Assembly (NCBI GenBank): GCA_964617665.1
Contig: CAZUAH010000086.1
Span: 1-35,191, forward strand
DNA: 35,191 nucleotides
Direction of reading: 5' to 3'
DNA from: JADHUC01 sp964617665
GTDB taxonomy: Bacteria > Planctomycetota > Planctomycetia > Pirellulales > Pirellulaceae
In this document: positions 16,078 through 25,580 of the stretch, piece by piece
Layout: the number at the start of each line of letters is the position of its first letter
Numbering within the stretch: the first letter of the stretch is position 1
Program-made: the position numbers and the translations under genes
The notes under the pieces: model-generated
What the model saw: only the letters and a program-made list of their open reading frames with translations
The model's database searches: none
Told to the model about the DNA's origin: nothing

Positions 16078-16146
16078 GATCGGCTCCGAAACACGAGGAA
16101 ACGGCCAGGATGTAATTCGCGTGACGTTGCCTGAGATTTGGATTCG

Positions 16147-18792
16147 CTACTGCTTTTTCGAAACGGCCATTACGCTGTACCGCCGCCGGAACTGAGACTG
16201 TATGCGGTACGTATCCCCGATCTTCGGCTTCTGACCGGTCATTTGACCGTCGGCCGTAAGGATGATCATCAATGCGTCGGGCGCGTCCTGGTATTCGGCT
16301 ACACCGGGATTACGATTGCCCTCCAAGTCGCCTGTGTGCCAGCCGAAGTAGCAACCTTCGTCCACCGTGTCGGTTCCTTGAACCGGCTCGAAATCAAACG
16401 ACTGCACGCCCGTGCCATCATTCGTCCGAGTTGTCCCAACACCGGTCAGTTCGTACTTGCCGTCTTGTTTCCGGAAGAGCAAGGGCGTTATCGAGCGGCC
16501 TTTTTGTGCATCGCCGTTATTGTTGAAGAAGCTCCAGGATTCCATCCGGTAGCCTCCATAGACGAATTCCTGTTCGTACCCGTCCATCTCGGCAACGATC
16601 CAAATCAGCCCCGAAGCACTATCCGCGCTGGCGCGGGACGTGAGCCCTTCCACATTGCCGACGATGCCGGGTTGTGGGGGAGTCGGCAGAAGCGGTCGTG
16701 CGGCGGCGATCAGTTGCTTTTTGATGCCGTCGGGCGTGGCCGCTTCGAGGTCTTCCGTTACGTCTCTTGGTCCCAGTGCGAGCAACGCGTCTTCCGCTTG
16801 CTGCAGCTTGTAGATGGCCGATGCCGTGGCCGTAACCTGTTCGAAGCCGGACTTCGGCCAGCCATCCTTCAGCCGAACGGTCAACAACGGCCGAGGGGCC
16901 AATGCGCCGTACAGGCAATCCAGATCCGTTTTGGTTGTCAGTGACGGTAGGTACGGCATCAAGTTGAAGAAACGAAGCTCGCTGGGCGCGGTGTTCATCG
17001 CAAAGTCGCGCATGGTGGTTGCGTCGATCGAGGCTACCCCGGCGACGCGCTCCTCCAGCAGGCCAGCCACGCACGCATCCACGCCGCCTATGCCGACCCC
17101 TGAAACCACGATCTTCGCGCCGTCCACCTCGGGCCGGGCAGCCAGATGTCGAAAGGCCGCCAGATTCTCGGCCACGCGCAATGCCAATGGCGACAACCCG
17201 ACGACATCGGCCGGACCGTACAGCTTAGCTGCTTCGTCGCCGTAGAAGCTGGGCCGTTCGGCGTCTGCCAGCGGTTGGAGACTCTGCGCATGGACCGATG
17301 CATGATCTGGCACGATGACCCAGTAGCCTGCCGAGGCCAAACGTCGCGTGACCTCGACGATCTTGGCACTTGCCGCGCACTGGCGATCGTCGTGCGAGAG
17401 GACCACTCCGGCGTGCTTCGCTTGACCGGTCTGGGCCGGACGAACCAGCAATGCGGGACACCGAAAAGCGGCGTCCACGCCAAGGGCAATCCGTTCGGTC
17501 ACCAGATCGTCGCCTTCGATGACTTCGACGACTTGGTCGGGCGGTGGCGACATGCTGTCCACTCCGCACGACGAGCGAAGCCATTGGATCATCTCGTCGC
17601 GCTGCGCCTGCCATTCCGTCTGTGAAGCGGGCTCGACTGGCAGCAATGCTGTTTGATTGGCGATCCGGCGTTGAACGTAACCCAAGATACTGAAATCGGG
17701 CTCCTCTTCGACCTCACAGCACTCCTCGGGCGCCGCACCGGAAGTCTTCAGCGACGGCAGCACACTGGTCTCTAACCATTGCGCTACGTCGGCGATGTAT
17801 GGAGTCATGCCATCCGATGGTCCGTTGGGGGCTTGGCAGATGCGGTCGGCGGCATCGTGCAGCCCGTATGCCGCTTTCATGGTGCGCAACACCTGTTCGT
17901 AACCGGGAACGGCCCACTCACCCGCGCCGGCCCGGCCGGCAATGAACACGGGCCGTGGTGCCAAACAAGCGGCCACGCGATCCATGTCTGTGAACTCCAG
18001 CATGCCGGCCACAAACGCCGACGGGTCGCCGGGAGCCTCCCCCGACGCGGCGGCCTGTGTCAAAGCTGCGTAGGTCGTCGTACCGCCCACGGCAACGACG
18101 AACTGAAAACGGGGCTCCAGAGCGGCTGCCATGTACGATTGCAGTGCGCCCGCGCCCAATCCCGCGATGCCGATTTTGCCCACATCAACGTCGGCGCGCG
18201 TGAGCAGGTAATCCAATCCACGCAGCGCGTCGAAGACCTGGATACCGGCCGGCGGAATACCTGCGGCCGAGGCTGCTGCGTACAGACCAGCTTCTGGTGC
18301 CTGCCGCCGTCCCGTGCGAGGATCGTCGATGAACAACACGATCATACCTTGGCTGGCCATCGAATCGACGAACTTGCGATAGGGAAGAAATGTGTAATGG
18401 CCCAACGATCCAGATGGCATCACGATTGCCGGTTGGCGGCCGTCTGTCTGTTTGGCACGGATCACGGTTGCTGAAACGTACGTCTGCTCGGCCCAGAGGT
18501 AGGCGATCTCTTCGATCATCAAATCGCCTTCCTTCTTTGTGTACGTCACCGCCGCCTTCATCGGCTCGCGATCCGGCAGATCTAGCGCGGCGTCAAGCTC
18601 GCCGACAAGCTCCGTCCGCTGTTTCTCCCAAGCTTCCATCGTCTCCGGCACCGCCGGATGCGCGGCGGCCATACTCGCAGCACGCCCGGCAAGGAAATCG
18701 AACACCGAAGGCGGTTCCTGGCCATGAGACGAATTGGCGACGACCGTAAGTAAGGCTGCAACGCACAGGGCAGAGCAAGTCTTCCGCAACAT
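16147..18792 (-). CDS. Secreted tandem alpha/beta-hydrolase-fold protein lacking both nucleophiles
   Basis: This 881-residue protein has a signal peptide (about 1-24). Domain 1 (about 80-345) and domain 2 (about 395-680) both look like alpha/beta hydrolases of the acetyl-xylan-esterase type. Each keeps strands and the APRP motif (279-281, 632-634). The elbows read GLGAG (211-215) and GVGIG (565-569), with glycine where serine should be. Residues about 715-875 form a separate beta-rich domain (EFVYGGYRMESWSFFNN, GCYFGWHTGDLEGNRNPG) that I have seen only as an unnamed planctomycete module. It lies downstream of a three-way-junction element and the second aldo/keto reductase. Probable role: binding or scaffolding rather than hydrolysis. 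Confidence 0.7.
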   Translation of the reverse strand: MLRKTCSALCVAALLTVVANSSHGQEPPSVFDFLAGRAASMAAAHPAVPETMEAWEKQRTELVGELDAALDLPDREPMKAAVTYTKKEGDLMIEEIAYLWAEQTYVSATVIRAKQTDGRQPAIVMPSGSLGHYTFLPYRKFVDSMASQGMIVLFIDDPRTGRRQAPEAGLYAAASAAGIPPAGIQVFDALRGLDYLLTRADVDVGKIGIAGLGAGALQSYMAAALEPRFQFVVAVGGTTTYAALTQAAASGEAPGDPSAFVAGMLEFTDMDRVAACLAPRPVFIAGRAGAGEWAVPGYEQVLRTMKAAYGLHDAADRICQAPNGPSDGMTPYIADVAQWLETSVLPSLKTSGAAPEECCEVEEEPDFSILGYVQRRIANQTALLPVEPASQTEWQAQRDEMIQWLRSSCGVDSMSPPPDQVVEVIEGDDLVTERIALGVDAAFRCPALLVRPAQTGQAKHAGVVLSHDDRQCAASAKIVEVTRRLASAGYWVIVPDHASVHAQSLQPLADAERPSFYGDEAAKLYGPADVVGLSPLALRVAENLAAFRHLAARPEVDGAKIVVSGVGIGGVDACVAGLLEERVAGVASIDATTMRDFAMNTAPSELRFFNLMPYLPSLTTKTDLDCLYGALAPRPLLTVRLKDGWPKSGFEQVTATASAIYKLQQAEDALLALGPRDVTEDLEAATPDGIKKQLIAAARPLLPTPPQPGIVGNVEGLTSRASADSASGLIWIVAEMDGYEQEFVYGGYRMESWSFFNNNGDAQKGRSITPLLFRKQDGKYELTGVGTTRTNDGTGVQSFDFEPVQGTDTVDEGCYFGWHTGDLEGNRNPGVAEYQDAPDALMIILTADGQMTGQKPKIGDTYRIQSQFRRRYSVMAVSKKQ

Positions 18793-18882
18793 GATTGGAG
18801 TTCTCCTTCAGAGTGAGTGACGCATGACGAAGCCCGAACGACGAAGGTCGGGGCGTTGGCCATTGGGATTTGGTCATTCCCG

Positions 18883-18934
18883 GTTGGAGTTCAAGCCTTC
18901 GCTTGTCTTCGCAGCCTAAAGGCTGTACTCCAAC
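18883..18934. repeat. Three-way-junction palindrome
   Basis: The outer stem GTTGGAGT (18883-18890) pairs with ACTCCAAC (18927-18934). Inside are two 5-bp hairpins: CAAGC-CTTC-GCTTG (18892-18905) and CAGCC-TAAA-GGCTG (18912-18925). Together they draw a compact three-way junction of 52 nt. It follows the stop of the reductase gene (18940) by a few bases and precedes the tandem-hydrolase gene, so it could be a processing or termination site. Confidence 0.75.
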
Positions 18935-18939
18935 GTGGA

Positions 18940-20079
18940 TTAGACATACTCCCAGTCCTTCAGGAACTGGTAGCAGCGTGGCAGTTGGGCCCAGGCGCGG
19001 TCCATGGCTCGGTCCAACTCGGCTTGTTCCTCGACGTCCAACGCGCGTCGTTGCATGACGGCTAGGGCGACGTTGTCGACCTGCTCGACGTTGATCATGC
19101 CGGGGATGGGTGCCGTGATCGCGGGGTTGCAGAGGATGTAGCGGATCGCCATCCGGGCCAGGCGGTTGTCTTCCTCCTCGTGCGGATTGCCCGGCGAACT
19201 ATCGCCTTTGAACAGCGACGTGCCGGCGAATGGCTTGATGCCGAAGAAGCCGCAGTTGCACTTCTTCACCGCGGCATAGAATCCGGTATCATCATCGGGC
19301 AACATCTTCGTCTTGGCGGTGTACGGTGTGATAACCACGTCGATCACGTCGGGGAAGGTCTCCATCATGTACTTAAGCCAAGGCAGATCGTGCGACGAGA
19401 GACCGGTCATCCGTGCCTTGCCTGACTTTTTCGCACGGCGCAAACCTTCGGCGATGCCGGCGGATTCGGCTTCGTTGTGTGGGTAGATCCATTTGCCATC
19501 CTTGTCCCGCCGGCCGTTCACACCGCACACGATTCGGTACAAGTCGACGTATTCCTGCTTGCAGACCTTTAACGAGTCCTCGAAGACCTCCATCAATGCG
19601 TCGCCCGTGCACTGGTTTTTGTTGCGTGCTTCGCGTTCATACCATGACCAACCCAGATACATCTGGTCGCGGCGCCCCTCAAGGGCTTTGCTGTACGCCT
19701 TGATCTCGGCACCGGTGCAGGCGTCGATGTAGTTGATTCCGCGTTCGATACAGCGTGTAACCACATCGTAGCGGTTCTGCTGGAAGCCTGGATCGTCCAG
19801 ATTGGCGCTCAGCCAGCTATTGCCCTGGAACACACCGGGCACCATCTTATTCACGCGTTTCCAATGACCGCCCAGGCAGACGGCCGACACCATCCAGCCC
19901 GTCTTGCCACAACTACGGTACTCCATGTCGGAACTGTAGTTCAGAATGCCCTTGGTGTCGGCCTGCTCGGCATTGCCGACCTTGACAATGTTCGCCACGG
20001 CGGCACCGGCAGCCAGTGCGGCGGCTCCAGCGGCTGTATCGCGAACGAATTGACGACGGGTAAGAGGCTCGTGGGCCAT
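18940..20079 (-). CDS. Tat-exported aldo/keto-reductase-fold protein with degenerate active site
   Basis: This 379-residue protein has a twin-arginine signal (TRRQFVRDTAAG at 7-18) and an AKR barrel. In NYIDACTGAEIKAYSKAL the catalytic aspartate D119 remains but the tyrosine is replaced (A124 region). The lysine strand reads YLGWSW instead of LATK. The histidine strand reads DLYRIVCG, with V184 where His should be. So three of four catalytic positions are lost. AAGGAG precedes the ATG at 20079; the longer frame to 20151 lacks support. It may bind a nucleotide or ligand without classical reduction. It lies between the hydrolase-like and the zinc-ribbon genes. Confidence 0.75.
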   Translation of the reverse strand: MAHEPLTRRQFVRDTAAGAAALAAGAAVANIVKVGNAEQADTKGILNYSSDMEYRSCGKTGWMVSAVCLGGHWKRVNKMVPGVFQGNSWLSANLDDPGFQQNRYDVVTRCIERGINYIDACTGAEIKAYSKALEGRRDQMYLGWSWYEREARNKNQCTGDALMEVFEDSLKVCKQEYVDLYRIVCGVNGRRDKDGKWIYPHNEAESAGIAEGLRRAKKSGKARMTGLSSHDLPWLKYMMETFPDVIDVVITPYTAKTKMLPDDDTGFYAAVKKCNCGFFGIKPFAGTSLFKGDSSPGNPHEEEDNRLARMAIRYILCNPAITAPIPGMINVEQVDNVALAVMQRRALDVEEQAELDRAMDRAWAQLPRCYQFLKDWEYV

Positions 20080-20274
20080 CTTTATCACTCCTTGTTGTGT
20101 AGTGGTCGACGCGGCTTGCTTGATGGGCGTTTGGCAGGAACGCAGCTGCACTCTACCTGATTTTCGTCGTTGCGGACGCCCGTGTCCATATGAGATCGCA
20201 CAAAGATGCGATGGCCCTCCGCGAGAAACAGACGTGTTCGTGGCTCTGGCGACCGCTGTCAGCCGGACGGGTGT

Positions 20275-20937
20275 TCAGTCTTCTCCCAGAAGGCCCTTGA
20301 TAAACGCCACCAAGCCAATCACGAACAAGATGGGTGGGTAGTAGAAGATCCAACCGGCGGCAAGACCGACCACAAACCAGACAATCGCCGCGAGCATGGC
20401 GATGCCTCCGCCAATCACACCGGCGCTGAGGACACTTGCCTCGAATCCAAAGAAGCCGCCGCCACTATCGTCGCTGCTGTCGTAAGCTGGGACCCCTTCA
20501 CAGCTCTTCCACTTATCCTTGTCCGTATATTGGGCCAGCAATTCGTCTTCGGATAGACGCCGTTGTCCGCCGACAGGGCCGACGGGACTTGGCGATGCCG
20601 GTGCAAGGCCTAACTCAGCGTCGGATACGTCGTCGAGAAGGGATGGCGCACTCACACCAGAATTCCCCGCGCCGAGGGGAACTCCATCGAGCCGTGGTAC
20701 CTGGACGACGGCTCCGCAGTTGCAGCGAGCCGCTCTACCGGCCATGGATGCGCCCACGTTGTGCATTGCGCCGCAGCCGGAGCACTGAACTGTAATGGGT
20801 GATTCGGGGGAAGTTGAGACTGGGGCCAAAGGTACCGTGAGCACGGTGCCACAACTGCACTTGGCCTTCTGGCCTGCCATCGAGTCGTTCGCCGAATGGC
20901 GAGCTCCGCAGCCGGGGCATTGTAGGGATACCGCCAT
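20275..20937 (-). CDS. Membrane protein with two zinc ribbons
   Basis: This 220-residue protein has two zinc ribbons in tandem at the N-terminus: C7, C10, C27, C29 and C52, C55, C72, C74 (CxxC-16-CxC, each near GxxH and SMAG). A proline/alanine/serine linker follows (about 80-160). Two hydrophobic helices (about 167-195 and 197-215) end the chain. The design suggests a membrane-anchored cytoplasmic zinc protein; binding of nucleic acid or protein is possible but not shown. GGAGGTG precedes the ATG. It is divergent from the symporter gene at 21213. Confidence 0.7.
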   Translation of the reverse strand: MAVSLQCPGCGARHSANDSMAGQKAKCSCGTVLTVPLAPVSTSPESPITVQCSGCGAMHNVGASMAGRAARCNCGAVVQVPRLDGVPLGAGNSGVSAPSLLDDVSDAELGLAPASPSPVGPVGGQRRLSEDELLAQYTDKDKWKSCEGVPAYDSSDDSGGGFFGFEASVLSAGVIGGGIAMLAAIVWFVVGLAAGWIFYYPPILFVIGLVAFIKGLLGED

Positions 20938-21212
20938 TTCCTACACCTCCAAGCAAGAACAGAGTGTTCATTGTGATGCGGCAGGTCGCAAAGTGCAACC
21001 CTGGCGTCGGGTCTTCCGTGACGAGCGGTAGACTTGACGTCCACCGATGCTGAATCGCCAATGACCGAGCGGCGGCTGATAACGAATCACAGTTCAAAAG
21101 CGGCAGTTAACACAAGTGGATCTGACCGTCAAGAAACCCCTTTGGCTGGCCGCGCGATGATTTGCTGGGTATGATGCAGCCTCAAAGTCTGCGTCCGAAT
21201 CGAGGTGCGAAT

Positions 21213-22928
21213 ATGCTTGGACTTCATCCAGCCGACTTGGCGGCCATTGGTGCCTACTTTGTCTTGGTGGCGTTCATAGGCGTCTGGACTGCCCGATCCG
21301 TTAAGGATATGGCCGACTTTGTCATGCCGCGGAAGTTCGGCAAGTTGATGATGATCTTCTTCGGCTTTGGCGCCGGCACCCACTCGGATCAAGCAGTCAG
21401 TGTCGCGTCGAAGAGCTACACCAACGGCGCATCGGGAATCTGGTACCAATGGCTCTGGCTGTTTTGCACGCCGTTCTATTGGGTCATCGCGCCGATGATG
21501 CGGCGGTTTCGCGCATTGACTACGGCCGATATATTCGAGCTGCGCTACGATCGCTCGGTGGCAGTGCTGTTTGCCGTAGTCGGACTACTGCAATACACCG
21601 TCAATATCGGCGTGATGCTCAAGGGCTCGTCGGCCGTGATCGAGGCCAGCACGGGCGGATCGCTGAATGCAGACTGGGCTATTGGCATCATGACAGTCCT
21701 GTTCGTTGCCTACGGTATGGCCGGTGGTCTACATGCCGCCGTGCTGACGGACTTTATCCAGGGCGTGCTGACGATCGTTTTCTCGTTCCTCCTGCTGCCG
21801 TTCCTATTGAACGCCGTCGGCGGCTTGACAGGAATGCGCGAGCAGGTACCTCCGGATATGCTATCGATCGTGGCACCAGCGGAAATCGGGGTGTTTTACG
21901 TGCTGGTGATCGCCTTCAACGGTTTGGTGGGTATCGTCACCCAGCCCCACACGCTGGCCAATTGCGCCGCTGGGCGCACGGAATTGGACGGGCAGGTCGG
22001 CTGGATGTGCGGTAATTTCCTGAAACGCATTTGCACAATTGCATGGACGCTGACGGGAGTTGCGGCAATCGCCTATTTTGCTCGCCTGGGCATGTCTGAC
22101 GTGGAACCCGATAACGTGTACGGCGAGGTCGCGCGGCGATTCTTGCCGGACATCCTGCCCGGGCTATTGGGCCTGTTTCTGGCCGGCCTGCTGGCCTCGG
22201 TGATGAGTTCGTGCGATGCGTTTATGATCAGCACGTCCGGCCTGTTTACCGAGAACGTGTACAAGCCGCTGTTCCCAAACGAGTCGAAACGGCATTACCT
22301 ATGGGCCGCGCGCCTGTCATCGTTAGTAGTGGTAGTGTCCGGCGTGATTTTTGCCTATTCGCTCAAAACCGTACCAGAAGGCCTCGAGATCTTCTGGAAG
22401 ATCGCGCCCATGCTCGGCATTGCCTTCTGGCTGGGCCTGTTCTGGCGAGGTATGACTTCGATCGGTGCGTGGACGTCAACGCTGGTCGCGTTTTCCGTGT
22501 GGTGGCTGACGACGCAAACATTCTGTATCGAATGGATCGCATCGCTACCCATGGCTGAGGAGTTGCGGTTCATATTCACTCCTGACAAACCAGACGCGCA
22601 ACCCGAAGTTTATCTACCTTGGCAGATGATTTTCTATCTATCGACGGGCGCTGTTGCGGGCATCATCGCCAGCTTGATTAGCCGCCCCGTGAAGGAAGAA
22701 AAGCTGGAACGGTACTACGCCCTGATTCGCTCGCCGGTGACTCCAGGGGAAACGCTAGACCAGCCTTGCACCATTCCGAAGGAGGCCGTTACTCAACCGC
22801 GCAGGAAACTGTTGCCCTTCAAGTCGTTGGAGGTCAACGTGCCATCCCTGCAACTAGTAATCGGCTTCGCGGCTGGCTGGGTTGGAGTAGCCGTGTTGAT
22901 TGCCGTCTTCCTTTGGCTGATCTCATAA
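21213..22928 (+). CDS. Sodium/solute symporter (SSS family)
   Basis: This 571-residue protein shows about 13 hydrophobic segments and SSS signatures: PADLAAIGAYFVLVAFIGVW near the start, GFGAGTHSDQAVS, and TDFIQGVLTIVFSFLLLPF. SSS proteins import sugars, amino acids, organic acids or nucleosides with sodium; the exact solute cannot be read from sequence. The start at 21213 follows GAGGTG; longer in-frame starts (21162 and 21174) lack better ribosome-binding sites. A TATGAT box lies at 21170-21175. Given the glycosidase and lyase genes upstream, a sugar or uronate substrate is a reasonable guess. Confidence 0.85.
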   Translation: MLGLHPADLAAIGAYFVLVAFIGVWTARSVKDMADFVMPRKFGKLMMIFFGFGAGTHSDQAVSVASKSYTNGASGIWYQWLWLFCTPFYWVIAPMMRRFRALTTADIFELRYDRSVAVLFAVVGLLQYTVNIGVMLKGSSAVIEASTGGSLNADWAIGIMTVLFVAYGMAGGLHAAVLTDFIQGVLTIVFSFLLLPFLLNAVGGLTGMREQVPPDMLSIVAPAEIGVFYVLVIAFNGLVGIVTQPHTLANCAAGRTELDGQVGWMCGNFLKRICTIAWTLTGVAAIAYFARLGMSDVEPDNVYGEVARRFLPDILPGLLGLFLAGLLASVMSSCDAFMISTSGLFTENVYKPLFPNESKRHYLWAARLSSLVVVVSGVIFAYSLKTVPEGLEIFWKIAPMLGIAFWLGLFWRGMTSIGAWTSTLVAFSVWWLTTQTFCIEWIASLPMAEELRFIFTPDKPDAQPEVYLPWQMIFYLSTGAVAGIIASLISRPVKEEKLERYYALIRSPVTPGETLDQPCTIPKEAVTQPRRKLLPFKSLEVNVPSLQLVIGFAAGWVGVAVLIAVFLWLIS

Positions 22929-22964
22929 CACACATTCAGTCGCAACCGACTAGGGTGGCCGGGG

Positions 22965-23150
22965 CTGGCCCCCATCGCTCATATTCGGCAGTGTACCAGC
23001 GTCGAAACGTGGTTGCCACAAGAATAGTGTCGTTCGGCGGGCATTCACCTCGCCCCGTGCCCCGCGTCCAGACCCATTTCTGCAGGGCTCGTTGCCACTT
23101 CCAGTGTCCGGGTACCCACTTGGCTTTGTCCCACGGACAAACGTCCGACG
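22965..23150 (-). repeat. Promoter-leader cassette copy C (orphan)
   Basis: On the minus strand this region repeats the sequence upstream of the LRR gene: GGACACTGGAAGTGGCAACGAG, then CCGAACGACAC, GTGGCAACCACG and TTTCGACGCTGGTACACTGCC (compare about 31410-31553). It then matches copy B through GATGGGGGCCAG before ending at 22965. The extended -10 (TGGTACACT) is intact (complement 22990-22995), but the leader is cut short and no gene follows on that strand, only the end of the symporter. Confidence 0.65.
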
Positions 23151-23679
23151 GCGGGTCTTTGCGGTCTGTTGGTTCTCGCGGTCTTGGCCATCGCGGTGCG
23201 CATCATTGCCGTAGCTCTAACGCGCGGAGGTGGCGCACACCCCTGTACTTGGCAAGATGCCGTTACGTGCGTCGGTGAAATCGACCGACGCATGAAAACG
23301 GCGCGAGGGCAATTCGCAGCTTGGAGTAGCGTCCCTCTCGGTTGGTTCTGAGGAGTTCGTTCAGATTGTTAGGGCGATACAAGACCGGCTACGCCGTGCT
23401 GCTACGGAACACGGCCGGATGCCTCGGCGTATATGCCTCCACCGTTCACTGGATCAAGGTAACCGATTTTGGAGCGGATGCAATTCTCTGCATCCTTCTT
23501 CAGTGTGGGGCAACAAGGCCGAGGTCAAATATTGGATGTTGATTTCTGGCGCTACGCGGTGGCAACGTGCCGTATCAATCAGCCTCCGTTCTGACAGAGC
23601 ATCGGCCGCGTGTGGCAGTGTTTTCTGGCAGGTAGCTGAATTCTTGCGAATCCAACTACTTCAACTGTTTGACTTCGCC

Positions 23680-23719
23680 CCTGCCGGCTTGCCCGGCAGG
23701 TGAACCAGTCTGGCAGACT
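23680..23719. repeat. Tandem pair of short hairpins
   Basis: CCTGCCGG (23680-23687) and CCGGCAGG (23693-23700) form an 8-bp stem with a 5-nt loop. Seven bases later AGTCTG-G-CAGACT (23707-23719) forms a 6-bp stem. Their role is unknown; they lie about 100 bp left of the assembly gap. Confidence 0.6.
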
Positions 23720-23825
23720 AAGACAACGTATCCCCAAGCCATCTCCTTATCCCGTCTTCGCCGCCGCCCGCGGCGCACACGAGGCGGGAAAGGAAGGTTG
23801 GCGCCCCCCCCCTAGCGTTTGAAAC

Positions 23826-23889
<64 letters not shown>

Positions 23890-24116
23890 ACGACGAGGAG
23901 GTAAGGAAGGTTGCGCGCCGCCGCGTTAGCTGTGCAAACGTCAGCTCCCGCCAGACGAGCTGGCAAGGGGCCAATGCAAAATCAAACAGCCGTTCTACCG
24001 TGGCGACCGCCATAGAATCTGGTCACAGAGCATCAGCCTGCCGACTGGAAGATCGCGAACCGCTCTGCTAGTCTCTAGCGGAGACCGAACGAGAAACACC
24101 CCGAGGAGAAACAAGC

Positions 24117-25550
24117 ATGTACCGATTCGCATTATTGCTCTTGGCGACGTTTGTTTTCCTGGCAGCATCGGCCAACGCCCTGGCGGCCGACGAGAAGCCA
24201 TTGCTGGCCGGGGCGGCTACCGCCAATATCACTCCGTGGCTGGGCGATGGACTGGTGGGCAACTTCGGCACGCCGCCGCCTGCCAAGTACGTCCACGACG
24301 AACTGTACGCGCGGTGCTTCGTCCTGGACGACGGCACCACGCGGATCGCGCTGGTCGTCAGCGACAACATCTATATCAGCCGCGAAGTGCTGGACGACGC
24401 CAAACGGCAGGTGACCGAGGCGACCGGGTTGCCGGCGGATCGGATGCTCATGTCCTGCACGCATACCCACTCGTCGGTGAGTGCGCGATGGAGTAATCCG
24501 CTCCGGCCCGGGAAGGAATTCACCGAGTATCAGCGATTTGTGGCCCACCGCATTGCCGACGGAGTGCGTTGCGCGATCCACAACCTCCGGCCGGCACGCG
24601 TGGCCTGGGGCACCGTCGACTTGCCGGGGCAGGTGTTCTGCCGGCGATGGTTGCTGGAGCCGGGCGCCGAGCTGTTCAACCCGTTCGGCGAGCCGGACCA
24701 GGTCAGGATGAACCCGGGAAATCGCCCGGATCTGTTGAAGCCGGCCGGGCCCATCGATCCCCAGATCGCGTTTCTCGCGATCGAGACGCTCGACGGTCGG
24801 CCACTGGGCCTGTTGGCCAACTACTCGCTGCACTACGTGGGCGGGACCGGTCGGCACAGCATCTCCGCCGATTACTTCGGCGTGTTCTGCGACCGGGTCC
24901 AGGAATTGCTGGCCGCCGATCGGCCGGATCCGCCCTTTGTGGCCGCGATGAGCAACGGCACCAGCGCCAATATCAACAACATCGACTACTCGAAGCCCCG
25001 CGAGAGACGCAAACCGTACGAACAAATCCGGCTGGTCGCCGACCAGTGCGCCCAGGCCGTTTGTGGGCAGTACGAGAAGCTCGTGTGGCACGACCGGGTG
25101 CCGCTGGGCATGCGGCAGCGCGAATTGGACCTGGCCGTGCGCAAGCCCACGCCCGCGCAACTCGAACACGCCAAGAAAGTCCTGGCTGATCCCGATCATC
25201 GCGACCGGTTTCCGCACGAGCGGAATTATTCCGGAAAAGCCATTCGACAACTGAAGTCGCCCGACACAGTCCGCGTCATACTCCAGGCAGTGCGGATCGG
25301 CGAGTCGGGCATCTCCGCCATCCCCTTCGAGGTGTTTTCGGAAATCGGCCTGGAGCTGAAGGCCCGCAATCCCTTCAAGCCCAGTTTCACGATGGAACTG
25401 GCCAACGGTGGCTATGGCTATCTACCCACACCCGAGCAGCACAAGCTCGGAGGCTACGAGACCTGGCTGGGGACCAGCAAAGTGGAAGAGCAGGCCTCGG
25501 TCAAGATCGTCGGCGCGCTGCTGGAGATGTTTGCGGAACTGAAAGATTGA
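24117..25550 (+). CDS. Secreted neutral/alkaline-ceramidase-family protein (1)
   Basis: This 477-residue protein has a signal peptide (about 1-24). It fits the neutral/alkaline non-lysosomal ceramidase N-terminal domain (PF04734 type): AGAATANITPWLG near the start, CTHTHSS with H116 and H118 as zinc ligands, SLHYVGG with H239, and SNGTSANINN (279-288). In the last, S283 sits where the nucleophile of SxxN belongs. E405 and Y435 are candidates for the remaining metal ligands. True ceramidases are about 650-750 residues with a C-terminal immunoglobulin-like domain, which is missing here. So amide or ester hydrolysis is likely, but ceramide is not established as substrate. GAGGAG precedes the ATG; the next ceramidase-like gene follows after 30 bp. 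Confidence 0.75.
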   Translation: MYRFALLLLATFVFLAASANALAADEKPLLAGAATANITPWLGDGLVGNFGTPPPAKYVHDELYARCFVLDDGTTRIALVVSDNIYISREVLDDAKRQVTEATGLPADRMLMSCTHTHSSVSARWSNPLRPGKEFTEYQRFVAHRIADGVRCAIHNLRPARVAWGTVDLPGQVFCRRWLLEPGAELFNPFGEPDQVRMNPGNRPDLLKPAGPIDPQIAFLAIETLDGRPLGLLANYSLHYVGGTGRHSISADYFGVFCDRVQELLAADRPDPPFVAAMSNGTSANINNIDYSKPRERRKPYEQIRLVADQCAQAVCGQYEKLVWHDRVPLGMRQRELDLAVRKPTPAQLEHAKKVLADPDHRDRFPHERNYSGKAIRQLKSPDTVRVILQAVRIGESGISAIPFEVFSEIGLELKARNPFKPSFTMELANGGYGYLPTPEQHKLGGYETWLGTSKVEEQASVKIVGALLEMFAELKD

Positions 25551-25580
25551 AGGGCTACGTTCTCGGAAAGGAGCGGTCGG

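Larger units (their letters stand above)
22929..23825. other. Long intergenic region left of the gap
   Basis: After the symporter stop comes a small GGCC-rich palindrome (22954-22970), then the orphan cassette C (22965-23150). Further on, one plus-strand frame is open from about 23050 to the TGA at 23349-23351 and contains a hydrophobic run (LCGLLVLAVLAIAVRIIAVAL), but codon use and start are poor. Two adjacent hairpins follow: CCTGCCGG (23680-23687) with 23693-23700, and AGTCTG (23707-23712) with 23714-23719. No gene is recognised. Confidence 0.5.

Noticed and set aside
23050..23351. Open plus-strand frame with a hydrophobic run as a membrane protein gene
   Set aside because: It overlaps the orphan cassette copy, has no convincing start or ribosome-binding site, and its sequence has no family likeness.
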